DNA from: Daedaleopsis sinensis
Taxonomy: Eukaryota > Basidiomycota > Agaricomycetes > Polyporales > Polyporaceae
Assembly (NCBI GenBank): GCA_033807695.1
Contig: CM066302.1
Location: 930,001-994,000 of the forward strand
DNA: 64,000 nt
Direction: 5' to 3'
The translations under genes were made by a program, and so were the position numbers. Within the stretch, counting starts at the first letter, position 1, and each line of letters opens with the position of its first letter. Positions 24,301 through 35,366 of this stretch are shown here, in pieces. Under the pieces are notes generated by a model. The model saw nothing but the letters and a program-made list of their open reading frames with translations. It was not told where the DNA came from and ran no database searches.

Positions 24301-25439
24301 TTTGAGGCCTGGATTGCTGGTGCAGGGATTAAATGGCTTGCTTTGAACGTTTCGGAGCCGCCCTGATGATTTCGGACATGAATATTAGAGGAAGTACGAT
24401 GCTCGCTGTTCTCACTGCAATGCTTTAAGCCAGTGTTTGAGTCGTTCCGCTCGTTGTTATAGGAAGTCGGCTTACGACTGTGCGACTTCAGCAGGTGTCT
24501 ACAGCCTCGCCAATAGCACAGCGACTGAATTAATGAATGTTTCTGTTCGGGAAGATAATAGCAGGAGGATAAAGTTGAGGTCAGCAGATGCTCACCTGAA
24601 ATATCAGAAAGATTTCGCGAGTCCAGAGTGTCGAGACTGTACAGCTGATCATAACCATGCTGTCTTGCTAGAGGGAGGAGAACACCTACCGGGCCAGCTC
24701 ATTCTGATAAAGCGCTATAGGTGCCAGCGCTGCTTATCGAGTTGTGTCTCCAAGTCGTAGAGGGAATCTTCTAGAGCATTATCTGTCGTTAAATTCAAAT
24801 GCGAAACGTCCTTTGCAGAGAGCTGAGTTACAAGTCACTGGAGCAGCTACTATTTGCCCGCCGGATGTGTGAGGCTCATTATAGCTCATGTGCACTATAC
24901 GAGGGTCCGCCAAGATGCGCTATGAGTCGGAGGACCTGTGTGATGGTATCGTCTGGCTTTTGAGTGTCTGTGACGATATTGTCTTTTCTTATCCGGAATG
25001 GATTGCTATCAGAAGACGATACTGTCTGTTCGTAAGTCGTTGTCAGTAAGATCAATAGAATCCATTTGTCGGAGAGTACAAGACTTCTCACCGCTGCAAG
25101 AGCAGCTCCAGTGGCTGACTGGCAAGCAGAATGTTGGGGTAACATTCGCAGCTTGCAAGCTTGTCTGTCGGGTGATCTGAATCATGCATTTACGTCCTCC
25201 TCCGACGTATCCGCATTGCACAGCCACTCCGCGACCAACTGATCGATAAACGCCTGATGGATACGCTGTTACTAGAGTGCGAGTTTCTCCGACTACAAGA
25301 CTCCTCTGTCAGTTGCCACCATGAGCGATACCGTGTCTATTGCGCCCGGTTTTGCGGCACTCCCCTCTTGGCACTGTGCGTCCGGCCGGGGCCGACTTCG
25401 ATTCCTCCGTTAGCGCTCTGGACCCCTGGGTAAAACACG
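18363..25439. other. Seven-kilobase gene-poor stretch with possible relics
   Basis: No intact gene could be modelled. Short frames on both strands have stops every 50-100 codons. Weakly protein-like islands are: 18608-18799 (+, 63 residues, unrecognised); 19690-20004 (both strands open); 21133-21610 (-), including [19 protein letters not shown] and LNLEVTEIRRM...LARLNTEGL, which faintly recall F-box/LRR-type proteins; and 23142-23336 (-), a Cys-rich peptide. These could be decayed genes. No transposon protein was recognised. Confidence 0.35.
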
Positions 25440-25790
25440 ACACGACGAAGACATAGGTCGACCGCGAGCGATGTCGGGGAGCGCAGACCAACTAAGGACA
25501 ACAACGACTGCATCAAGTGCCCAGATAATATCTTCAAATTCTTCTGCCGCACGAAGTGTGAGGAGCGCAGCTGTCCAGGAAGACCATGACATATTTAGCC
25601 CTGTCAAGAAGTGGCGCCAAGCGGACCTCTCGAGGACCATATTGCAGCAGTAGGAGGGCCTCTCCACAGAGAAGCACCAATACAAAGAACAGCTTGCACA
25701 GGAGAAGAAGCACAAGCAGGAGTCCATGCATCCCAACCACGTCTACTGCCCCCAGCGGTCCAAGCACAAGAATTGCGGTCTTCAGCGTGC
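25440..25790 (+). pseudogene. HMG-box gene relic (copy 1)
   Basis: The plus strand encodes an HMG box in pieces. One frame gives IKCPDNIFKFFCRTKCEE. After a frameshift near 25575 another gives VQEDHDIFSPVKKWRQADLS and RTILQQ, then an in-frame TAG exactly where HMG boxes of this family have Trp. The same frame then continues EGLSTEKHQYKEQLAQEKKH and ESMHPNHVYCPQR. The final helix and the H-P-x-x-V-Y signature match basidiomycete HMG-box regulators. With one frameshift and one nonsense codon the copy looks inactive. A second, differently damaged copy lies at 39.3-39.7 kb on the other strand. Confidence 0.65.
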
Positions 25791-26485
25791 GAGGACGACC
25801 AAGCTCTTCTCTCCGCCTTCGCCGTTCCTTCTCCTCCTCGGTGGCAATCTGCTCTTCGTCCTCTTCCTCAACGCGTTCCAGTTCATGAGGCACAACAGTC
25901 TATACGTGCCTCGCGTTGTCGTCGTCAGATGTAAAGTCATTCTCATCGTCTTGTCGTTCGTGTTGTAATGAAACGTTGGTGGACTGGTAAGAGCTCCATT
26001 TCCCGGTTCCGGTCCTTCATGGCATCACGAAGGGAACTAACTTCCTGCTTGACGGTATCGTTCTCAGCGAGCATCCCTTCGAGTGTACGGACCTTGTACA
26101 CGTGACCCACCAGTGACCTCTGTGTCTCTTGCAACTGAGTGTGGATCTCGACAACTCATGCGAAGGGGCTCGTTGTGCCTGCTGCTGAGCCTCCTCCCGA
26201 GCGTAGGCGGCCTGTGTTGGCATTACGGAAGGCAATACCGAGGGATATGGCGGCAAGTTTGACGGTTGGATGGCAACGTTGAGGACAATGTCTAGAACAG
26301 GTTGCATGCAACCGGAGATGTACGAGGTTCCCACCGAGGGTGTCATGGATCTCTAACAGCCCACTTGTTATTGAGTGGAGCTCAGCATCCGTCTGGCGGC
26401 TCTTCCGGAGCTCGCGCTGCAGTTGGCTCAGTATATGGTCGCAAGTAAGTCCATTCTTTCCAGGCACGCGCGTGTTCCCGCTCAT
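25780..26485 (-). pseudogene. Relic of a coiled-coil protein gene
   Basis: The minus strand begins at 26485 with MSGNTRVPGKNGLTCDHILS, followed by QLQRELRKSRQTDAEL (helical). It then switches frame to a Pro-rich piece (PSNLPPYPSVLPSVMP), an Ala/Gln-rich helix (TQAAYAREEAQQQAQ), a coiled coil (LEGMLAENDTVKQEVSSLRD), and an acidic/basic C-terminal stretch (PHELERVEEEDEEQ, then KERRRRREELGRPRT). At least two frame changes without splice sites and an in-frame TAG shortly before PHELERV break the gene. I believe proteins with this layout occur in other polypores, but that is memory, not a search. Its 3' end abuts the HMG-box relic tail to tail. Confidence 0.5.
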
Positions 26486-26499
26486 AGCACTGCGATGAG

Positions 26500-26800
26500 C
26501 ATGACAGAGACTTGGAGAACTTCTCCTTCCTTATGTCTGTCTCGTTCTCGTCGCTGCGCAGCCTCTCGCACGAATTCGTCCTTGCCATGCACGAACACAC
26601 CGTTGGGTACTATGCCGCCTTTGCGCGAACGCCATTGCCTGCGTCCTACGCGATCCATCTCCCGTCGGTGCGGGTGCCCTGGTGTGCAGCGTTGCCCATG
26701 TTCGCGCCGTGCAACAGCGAGCGTTCCACGGCGCCCATCGTGAAGATCCCTGCGCCGATCGAGTCGGTACCATCGACGAAGTTACGAACCGAATAAGCAT
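26500..26800 (+). pseudogene. Downstream segment shared with the 39-kb HMG-box copy
   Basis: The plus strand encodes FSFLMSVSFSSLRSLSHEFV in a short frame. The minus strand at 39.11-39.26 kb encodes a closely related peptide (FSFLMLASPLLPRSFSLDFA), and the flanking DNA is also alike (the ATGGC(A/G)TT(C/T)GCGC..AG.CGG block). In both places the segment lies 3' of an HMG-box copy in the same orientation, so it is most likely the rest of the same gene. Here the coiled-coil relic sits in between. Confidence 0.45.
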
Positions 26801-28579
26801 GAACACCTATTCATGCTTTATCAACAGCCGCAGCGGGCGTTCAGTGGGAGTATCTTTCAGGTATGTCTCAATTTCTCTCGCCGTGTGATTGCCACAGCGA
26901 GGAATTGACTTTGCGTTGTGCCAGCAGCTGTCCGATTTCTATCATTGGCAGAATATACAAGTTCGAGCTGTCAGTGTATGGCGGCCCCCTCTTCCACACA
27001 ATCACCATCCCCCGTGCGACCGAGCGCACACAAGATGTAGCCCGCGGAGGCGATCACATCGAGCCTTCTGTCGCCCACGGATAGGTATGCAGCGTCCGGC
27101 TTATCGGCCACGTCCTTGTACGGTCGCCCGTTCATAGATGTGCTCCGGATGATGTCCCTCGTCCGGAAGAACTTCCGAGACGGTGTCAATGATGAGCTTT
27201 CGGGTTCTGTCATTGGCGGACGGATACGTTCTAGGCGATCATAGATTGCCTCATTCCGGACTTTTCGCTCGCGACGATCCCGTCTGCCGACCTCAGTAAT
27301 GGCCACTTTTTTGCCGGCTTGCACTCGCGTGGGTTGACGCGGTACGGACACCGTCGTGGTTCTACTTTTCGCTGACAATGTCTTCTTCTTATAGGAAACA
27401 CAAATTCGTTACTATGTGCTGCACATCGCGGCACTGTGCTCGTATGGCGAGCCCTTCCTCAAGTCGCGCGTCGACGCCGAGGAGGAGCACCGCATCCATA
27501 AACTAGCGGTCACATCCGAGTCAGCACCTAGCGTTGAGCCGGCTGTCCGATGTGTGACAGTCAGTCATGATTGCCTTGCTGATCGTCACTGTGTTCGGGA
27601 GCATACCAACGGGTCTGAGGAGAAGAGAAGAAGTGTCAGCATCGAGGTTCAAGCATACTGCATAGAACCGGGAGCGACGTACTGTCCCGATTGCGCTACG
27701 TCCTGTGAATATGCTCTCTTAAAGGTGCCCGTGCGCCCGCTGTTCCCGCTGTCGCCGGACTCGACATCAATAGCGGCGTCGGCGTGTTGGTGCGTAGCTC
27801 CACAGACATATCGAAAGGCAAGCTATCGCATGGCACATCACAGTGTGATGGCTTGGCTTCCTTGACAGCAGCTTGCAAGTTTCGGAGCTTGTGGTCCAAC
27901 ATGCAAAAGGAGATTGTGCACGATGATAATGAACAGTGCGATTAATAAGATAAAGAGTTGGATAAGGTGCGAGATCTGGAAGTGCGGAGTCGAATGAGAG
28001 CGTGAGTCGTTCTTTTCCCGATTTATCACTTGTGTACGTCAGGCTAACATTGTTTCTACATCTTATTCCAGCTGATCCAGAGCTTCGCAGATCATTCCCA
28101 TATCGAGCTAGTGGAGCGTTTCGTGCTGTTGGACGGGGAGCATTCGATTTTGCACCCGTTTTCACAGGTCAAAAAAAGCGCGATGCTCTTCATGTTGGTG
28201 TATCGTCGGGCGGTACCGCGCGTCATCCGCAAAGTACGAGGAAGCACTCTCTCTTCCGTTCTCCATCGAGTCATTGAAACCCTCTCCAGAAGTAGCTGTT
28301 ATCGTTCACGTAGTATTTATTGCTGCACGATCACGGTCCGGGTAAGTGATTTGTCTGATGGCTCCGAAGTCATCGGAATACTACCGGTGATCGCACTGAT
28401 AGAAAGCTTTCGCTTCGTCACCGCGTAATTTTTGCCGACAATGGTGATACGTCGGATGAGTCGGTGACGCATGCGTGCGTGCGATTGTGCGGCAGTTTCG
28501 CTGATTGATGAAGTCGCTAAAGAAATATTGAATTGCGTCTCGCACTAGTCTTGCTGGCTATCGGAACGTGTGATGCGGT
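26801..28579. other. Gene-poor stretch with short unrecognised frames
   Basis: Several 60-150 codon frames exist, but no complete gene. The more protein-like ones are 27416-27865 (+, Cys-containing end, YCPDCATSCEYALLK) and 28075-28427 (+, preceded by an acceptor-like CCAG; it begins LIQSFADHSHIELVERFVLL). Neither is recognised. Both may be exons of decayed or rapidly evolving genes. Confidence 0.35.
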
Positions 28580-29687
28580 CTACTTGGCGATGTATTTCTG
28601 AATCATATCGCGATCGACCCAACCCGCAGCGGCCATTCTCCCCCGTTTCTGTGATCGAGGGATACTAAAGGACGCCCCGGTCCCAGATTGTGTCTCCATC
28701 TTCCTCTGTTTCCGTCTTCTACCCCCCCCTGCGACTGTTCCCCTTCCAGCTCGTTTGCTATTACTGTGGTTTTCTACCTCATCGTCGGAGGAGAAATCGA
28801 CAAGCGACGGTCCAATCCTTGCGTCTGCCACTTCATGACTGGACTCGATGCAGTCTGACCCTCCGCACTCCGCGTTTTCACGCGACTCCGCAAGATTGGC
28901 GTCGCCTGGAGATGAGAGGGTGCATGGAGGTGGGTTGTCGAGGGATTTCGGATCGTCGAAGTCGTGGAATGGAAAGTGAGTGCAGCGGACAACATCAGGA
29001 TGATTAGGGGCGTCGATCTGAACAATCTCCACAGTATTTCTTCGACACTCGTTGATGATAGTGATTTCCACCCTTCCTCGCTGGCCCTGAGCTATTAAGG
29101 TGACGGAGCCGATGATATGGGGATTATACGTCTCGATGGCTGACACAGAAGCACTGAGTGAGTGAAATGCTGAGAGTGTTATTGCCATAATCTTGACTTG
29201 TGCTCCTTCATAGAGTGGCATGGATGGACGGTACACCAGTGTATAGACGTGGGTCTTTTTGGCTCCCATTTGATGCCTAGAGTAACGGGCAAATCCAGTC
29301 CAGGCAGCAAAGAGAGTAATGACGTTGGATTCGATAGATCGGGGCGCATATTCGTTCCGCAAATTTGATTCAAAAGGTTGGAGAGTGGACAGATGATGTA
29401 GGGATGCGGATAAGGTAGATGATGATGGACATAGAGCTGATGGATAGGAAACAAAATGTGTATCTTCAGCGGTCGGTAAGGGTAACGAGACAGGCTCTGA
29501 GGGTCAGAAGTCAGACAAACGACGATATGAAGATGTAGATGAGCAGGAACGAGAAATCGATAAATGGTGAATGGAAATATATACCTTTATGAGGTGGTGA
29601 AGACGAAGGTTGACTGGGATCTGAGCTTTGATCAACCATCAGATCAAGAAGCGTCGCATTGGTAGAAGAGGTGTGTGTTGTGGACAT
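28580..29687 (-). CDS. Hypothetical protein, 339 residues, two exons
   Basis: The exons 29687-29585 and 29496-28580 join at codon GAG (g|ag) and close in frame. The first about 90 residues are Ser/Thr/Pro-rich (MSTTHTSSTNATLLDLMVDQ). The central part looks folded, with alternating beta-type strands: NEYAPRSIESNVITLFAAWT, KTHVYTLVYRPSMPLYEGAQ, NPHIIGSVTLIAQGQRGRVE. The C-terminus is acidic and Ser-rich, followed by a basic cluster (GGGRRRKQRKMETQ) that could be a nuclear localisation signal, and ends WVDRDMIQKYIAK. No known domain was recognised. An in-frame ATG at 29711 adds a few residues. The gene is divergent from the 32.6-kb gene, with the 83-bp repeat array between them. Confidence 0.68.
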
Positions 29688-30430
29688 AGTTGTTGCTGAG
29701 ACAATAATCATCAAAGTTTACAACAATGATAGAATACAGTTTTATATAATCGTCCTTAGCAGGCCTTAGCCTCATATTAATTATTACTTATACGATCACG
29801 AACCATATGCAATATTATAAATGACCGAGAGGGACTCCATAATTTGTGCATCAATCTAAAAAATATATCGATAAAAAGTAGTAGAAGAAATGTACATCAC
29901 AGTGTGTACGAAGAGATGAATGAACATAAGTAGGCTGTGAATTTCAATGTCGTGTATACCTGGTACGACAGGTTATAGAGTCTGAATTTTTGACGAGACT
30001 GTATATAGAAGGATTATAAATTCAATCCTATCAGGGATAATGTAGCCCAATGTCAAATAAAGTAGACATTGTATGTATCACCCATTTTATCCACTATTGG
30101 ACTGCTCAGTGTATGGTCATTTATACCAAGAGATTGGTGAGGCAAAGGATCTGTACATAAATGTGCAGACATGCAAAATATGCTATGGGAATGGTTGAAA
30201 ATATGTGCAAGTTTATATCTAACCCATTTAATATAAACGTGCTATCTTTGTGATCTTTTTTTGGTAGCTTTATCCGTTTGGACAACAACATAGAAATAAT
30301 CATCAAATGTCAAACTTCTAAGGAGTAAACTTGCTAGCAAAGCTTGCAATTTTTAAATACCACCATAACAATGCTCACCACATGGAACAGTGTTAGCTAT
30401 ATCTCAAAGATCTAGAAACCACCACAGATA
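29688..30430. other. AT-rich flank of the repeat array
   Basis: AT-rich, non-coding sequence with many TATA-like words, upstream of the minus-strand gene ending at 28580. It probably carries that gene's promoter. No frame longer than about 60 codons shows protein character. Confidence 0.5.
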
Positions 30431-31960
30431 GATTGGCTGACACTTTTTTGTTATACGATGCAGGAGTTACCTTATGATACTGGCTATGTGGTGGTGTCAA
30501 TCTACGTGTGGAATTTCTGCATGTCATGGTGGAGACTAGACAGGCTGACGTAGCTTGGTGTATTGGCTACGTAATAGTATCAAGCTACATATTGAAGTTG
30601 TGCATGTCACTGTTGCGATGGGACAGACTAACGTAGCGGATTGTACTACTGGCTAGGTCATAGCATGAAGCTACGTGTCGAAGTTCTGCATGTCACTGTT
30701 GAGACGGCACAGATGGATGTAGACCACTGTGCTGGCTACGCGGTGGTATGAAGCTACGTGTCGAAGTTCTGCATGTCACTGTTGAGACGGGACAGACTGA
30801 CGTAGCGGATGGTACTGGCTACGTGGCGGTATCAAGCTACGTGTAAAAGTTCTGCATGTCACTGTTGAGACGGCACAGATGGATGTAGACCACTGTGCTG
30901 GCTACGCGGTGGTATGAAGCTACGTGTCGAAGTTCTGCATGTCACTGTTGAGACGGGACAGACTGACGTAGCGGATGGTACTGGCTACGTGGCGGTATCA
31001 AGCTACGTGTAAAAGTTCTGCATGTCACTGTTGAGACGGGACAGTTGGATGTAGACCAGTGTGCTGGCTACGCGGTGGTATGAAGCTACGTGTCGAAGTT
31101 CTGCATGTCACTGTTGAGACGGGACAGACTGATGTAACAGATTGTACTGGCTACGTGGTGGTATGAAGCTACGTGTCGAAGTTCTGCATGTCACTGTTAA
31201 GATGGGACAGATGGTTGTAGACCAGTGTGCTGGCTACGCGGTGGTATGAAGCTACGTGTCGAAGTTCTGCATGTCACTGTTGAGACGGGACAGACTGACG
31301 TAGCGGATGGTACTGGCTACGTGGCGGTATCAAGCTACGTGTAAAAGTTCTGCATGTCACTGTTGAGACGGGACAGACTGACGTAGTGGATGGTACTGGC
31401 TACGTGGCGGTATCAAGCTACGTGTAAAAGTTCTGCATGTCACTGTTGAGACGGGACAGACTGACGTAGGGGATGGTACTGGCTACGTGGCGGTATCAAG
31501 CTACGTGTAAAAGTTCTGCATGTCACTGTTGAGACGGGACAGTTGGATGTAGACCAGTGTGCTGGCTACGCGGTGGTATGAAGCTACGTGTCGAAGTTCT
31601 GCATGTCACTGTTGAGACGGGACAGACTGACGTAGCGGATGGTACTGGCTACGTGGCGGTATCAAGCTACGTGTAAAAGTTCTGCATGTCACTGTTGAGA
31701 CGGGACAGTTGGATGTAGACCAGTGTGCTGGCTACGTGGCGGTATCAAGCTACGTGTAAAAGTTCTGCATGTCACTGTTGAGACGGGACAGACTGACGTA
31801 GTGGATGGTACTAGCTACGTGGCGGTATCAAGCTACGTGTAAAAGTTCTGCATGTCACTGTTGAGACGGGACAGTTGGATGTAGACCAGTGTGCTGGCTA
31901 CGTGGTGGTATCAAGCTATGCATCAAGGTTTTCCATCGAGCTGTTTAAACTAGACAGGTT
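30431..31960. repeat. 83-bp tandem repeat array (minisatellite)
   Basis: About 17-18 head-to-tail units of 83 bp. The period was measured directly: successive GCTACGTGT starts lie at 31334 and 31417. Two unit types intermix. Type A contains GACTGACGTAGCGGATGGTA. Type B contains GATGTAGACCA(C/G)TGTGCTGG. All units share AAGTTCTGCATGTCACTGTT. Blocks of A-B pairs (166 bp) are nearly identical, so expansion by higher-order units is likely. Each unit carries GCTACGT twice, and type A also carries its reverse complement ACGTAGC. Edge units are degenerate, with traces out to about 32170. The array has no coding frame. Confidence 0.93.
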
Positions 31961-32602
31961 GATGTAGCCTGCGATGGCGTGTAATTGTTTTGAGGACTGA
32001 ATGAGGGCACTGGCTATATAGTGGTGTTAAGCTATATCTCAAAGTTCTGTGTATTACTGTTAAAACAATACAGCCTGACATACACTGTTATAATTTGTAG
32101 TACTCACTGGCAGTTGAAGGTACTGATGACATGGATATGTTAAGCTATGTATTGAAGGTCTGCATTCCACGACAAAGCTTATTATTATTAATGTATCCAA
32201 TGCCAATAAGCTACTTCAAGGAATGACTACTATTAAAATGGAAGATGTCGTCTTGTTCATAAGATAATCAACTGACTCACTATTTTTTTGTTAAGATGCT
32301 TCTGATTGAGTGGTTGATTGCATGACAGACCATCACAGAAAATCTGGTCATTTCTATCCGAATTCACCAATCGCTTATATAACTTCTTCGCCACAGTTTC
32401 GGATACAAATATGAAAGTGCATTCTATACCAGGATATCATTCATTAGCAACGATATCAGCCACTATAGGGTAGTCTAGACATGGTTAAGAGACACATCAC
32501 GTGATCTGTTTGTTGTTTACATAAAATGAAGACAGATCCAATTTGTTGGTTCAGTCTCTCTTCTTCTGCACCTGGAACTGGATACTATCTACTGCCTTTG
32601 CA
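31961..32602. promoter_or_regulatory. AT-rich flank and probable promoter of the 32.6-kb gene
   Basis: Degenerate repeat remnants (to about 32170) pass into AT-rich sequence before the ATG at 32603. It contains TATA-like stretches and the palindrome TCACGTGA near 32499, a CACGTG E-box about 100 bp upstream of the start codon. Regulatory use is an inference from position. Confidence 0.4.
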
Positions 32603-33898
32603 ATGAGTTCTTCATTTACTATGCCGATTGATTTAGTGCAAGATATACTCAAGGATGCAAACTGTGCATATACATCGATGGCAACACCCCGGTCGATTTC
32701 TGCCCCACTGTACCATCAACATTTGTCTGGCCTTCCAGAAGCCACAGGTCCAACTATGTCGCTTGTAGGTCTAACTTCCTTCAAAGATTGCTCGTTTTTT
32801 ATTTATTAATACAGCAATGTGTTGTTGTTAGAGTGAATATGATACCAACAAGAAGTCGGTAATAGGGAAGATGAACAAGCCAGATTTGACCGAGGTGTGT
32901 TTTGAAATTCACGGCCTTGCCAAATAACTGACGTATTAGCGTTGGGAATGTAGGGATATACATTCCCTTACTATGTCTATAGTTCCCAGTCTTCTAGTTT
33001 GGAATCATGTACCGAGACGGAGGTAAGAAGATGTCTTCAGCTAAGAAAATCAAAGAGCAGTCTCACACTCATGATATGGAATCATTGTGTTTTTCAAATA
33101 GTAACTGATTGAAATTATTATGTCTTGCAGATGCCAACTTTGGAATCGCCTTTCGTGCCATTTCCACATGCATCTTCACAGGTGTTGAAATCAGCGGTTC
33201 GTGCAGAATATTTCATTGTGCTAACCCAATATTATTTAGCGACCGCTGCCTACACGCAAGCTTCGGACGCGACGAAATATACAGTTCAACCCATGCAAAA
33301 CATGTGCAGAGGACATATATGGTGTTCGTTATGGACGAGCTGTTCCAGAGGCACGGGCCAGAGACATTGTGACTCAATGCACGTAAGTACCTTGGCCCAA
33401 AAACTGTATAGCATTTCTAAAGGCTGAACTTTGTTGGAATTAGTGAATGCATCGAACGAAACATTCCATGTGTGGCGTTCATCCCCGACTGTATCAAGTC
33501 ACAGTTCAGATTTGCGGTGCGTTGTGAACAATGTTATCATCGACAAGAAAAGTGTTTCGCGAATGTGAACACCGAACGACGGTTGTGCTGGCAAGACATT
33601 CCGGCTATGCCTATGCATTTATATGAACAATACTAACATCTCGTGTTTGGTTCTCTAGTACATGCACGTTGGACAATACGCAATGCGTGCAGATCCATCT
33701 GTATTATTGCTCGCTCCACGAGTCGCTACAGGAATCCATGGACGCTCATATGTTTTACTTCTTGAAATTAGACGAATTACAACAAATTCGTTACTGGTGA
33801 GTATTTGTTCTTCATAGATGACTGGAGGTCGTTTTCATCTGTATATGACATTCGATCAGGCGACCTGTATCACAACGGCGCATGCGGACTACAGCTGA
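32603..33898 (+). CDS. Hypothetical Cys-motif protein, 259 residues, eight exons
   Basis: The exons 32603-32764, 32832-32894, 32940-33008, 33131-33181, 33240-33382, 33444-33516, 33659-33796 and 33818-33898 close in frame with GT-AG introns. After a Ser/Pro-containing N-terminus comes a basic stretch (LPTRKLRTRRN), then a Cys motif NPCKTCAED ... TQCTECIERNIPC, spaced C-x2-C-x24-C-x2-C-x6-C, which probably binds zinc. The end is beta-rich (YMHVGQYAMRADPSVLLLAP). The second half, C-x2-C-x6-C, resembles half of a Zn2Cys6 cluster. The same arrangement occurs in the 50.3-51.9 kb gene. Role unknown; nucleic-acid binding is possible. The stop could be read through by alternative splicing, since frames stay open to 34041. 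Confidence 0.62.
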
Positions 33899-34657
33899 AT
33901 CACAGCTCCGGCTCCCTGCTTCTTGTCTTCGTTGTACACAATGGGGATACTGTTGTGCTGTCCATGTACCATTCATCGATGGTATACTGGACGAAAGCGG
34001 GATTACTCAGTGCCTGTAAGATAATCTCCATCTTTCTCGAGTAATGGTGCTGATTCATACACTCATTCACCGGGTTTTGGGTTTTAACCAGGCGATGTAC
34101 CTCCGACAACGTTCAATGCGAAGAATTCTGCAGTGGTTGACTGCAATCACACAGTGCCACGCTACTATTGACTGATAGTATTGTTACTTACTACGATGTG
34201 GGTGGATAATTTGACGTCGCCGCAACGGCCTTGCATCCGAAGTACTGTGAATCGTGTGTGGCTGCTTTAAAATGTAGCATTATGTGGCAAACATTGCTAT
34301 CCAAATTAAGGAGTACTATCAGTGATACACACGGGGGCCAGCCAATCTATATTGTGTATCGGACACTGAACCGTGCCATCACTACATTTCAAATGCACTC
34401 GAGGGTCGACAAGATCTATTGTTTCTAACTTTGTGAACTTTGACATTATGAAGAAATTTGTGTAAGAGAACAGCAGTATGTTGACTGTGCGTTGAAGGGG
34501 TCCCTAGAGGGGATGACAGCTTAGTAGCCACAAGTGACCACGTTAGCTGGCATATGCTGACAATGATAACCGTTAAAGGACTAGTAGTAGCTAGGCTTCA
34601 AGGCATCGGGCGGTAGATAATCGAAAGTAGTGAGTATATAATGGATTTACAGTCCAC
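33899..34657. other. Downstream region of the Cys-motif gene
   Basis: Another frame of the last exon stays open to 34041 (it includes SSGSLLLVFVVHNGDTVVLS), so a longer isoform is possible. Beyond 34100 only short, unrecognised frames remain. Confidence 0.35.
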
Positions 34658-34730
34658 GGTTTGATAACCGTCGACACCAAGGGGAAAATATCCCCAGTCT
34701 CTAGAAGCAGAGAAGAATATAACCCCGGCA
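34658..34730 (+). repeat. Inverted repeat arm 1
   Basis: This segment contains CAAGGGGAAAATATCCCC, then CTAGAAGCAGAGAAGAATATAA, then CCCC. It matches, in reverse complement, the segment at 35290-35366 with a few changes and small gaps. It may be one end of a non-autonomous element or a SINE-like copy. A T-arm-like hairpin (ACGGTTTGATAACCGT) lies at its left side. Confidence 0.55.
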
Positions 34731-35289
34731 GGAGCCCCTAGAATTGGCCCATGAGCCTAGGGAACGTCCGAGCTAGACGTTGATGAGCGAATCATAAGAA
34801 TTCAAGTTGAAACCCTCACCAACGAATGCCGACGGGTCCACCGTCCGGCACGTTGTTTCTGCTCAGAGAACAGTCGTCTAGGCAAAAGAAAGTGAATGCT
34901 AGAGACGCAGAGAGAGCGAACTCTGCGTCCTCATGTGTGCATTGTGCGCATTGCTCCGTACCTGACCGAGACAACGTCGGCGGGAAGGGGGGGGGAGGGC
35001 GTTGGGGCGGTAGCGATTGATGCGTTGATGAGCGCGACTGCGATGCTCGTGGAGTCAAGAACGGGCGGCAGCGCCGCGGTTAGCGTTGTGAGTCGCTGTA
35101 GTTGTTGCAGCTTGCAGTTTGCTTACCGAATAGCCACCGAGGGTGCAGCGTTAGGTGTAGTCATTCCTCGATACACGGAAGACCCGGTGGAGAAGGTGGA
35201 GGGGGCGAGGTGAGGAGACTTCGAACAGGCGGACGGGAACGGCGGGTTGGGCGGGTGGCGGGTGACCACCAAGCACTCAGCGAGATGCC
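34731..35289. other. Sequence between the inverted repeats
   Basis: Moderately GC-rich, with a purine run (GGGAAGGGGGGGGGAGGGCG) near 34981. No frame with recognisable protein content. If the two arms belong to one element, this would be its internal part. Confidence 0.35.
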
Positions 35290-35366
35290 GAGGGGTTATA
35301 AGCCCGTTTTCCTCTGCTTCTAGTAGAGGCAGGGGATCTTTTCCCCTTGCTCTATACTCTACGGTT
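35290..35366 (-). repeat. Inverted repeat arm 2
   Basis: Read on the minus strand this gives GGTTCGAACCGTAGAG, then CAAGGGGAAAAGATCCCC, then CTAGAAGCAGAGGAAAAC and TTATAACCCC. It is the counterpart of the arm at 34658-34730. The GGTTCGAACC core fits a Pol III B box, but no complete tRNA fold could be drawn. Confidence 0.55.

Noticed and set aside
18363..25439. Transposon in the gene-poor stretch
   Set aside because: No reverse transcriptase, integrase, transposase or helicase motif and no long terminal repeats were seen.
25410..25736. Minus-strand frame opposite HMG-box copy 1, and its counterpart at 39334-39717
   Set aside because: The two resemble each other only because both are antisense to duplicated HMG-box DNA.
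30431..31960. CRISPR-like array
   Set aside because: The whole 83-bp unit is repeated head to tail with no unique spacers, and the genome is eukaryotic.
34600..34680. tRNA gene
   Set aside because: A T-arm-like hairpin exists, but the acceptor stem has mismatches and no proper anticodon arm forms.
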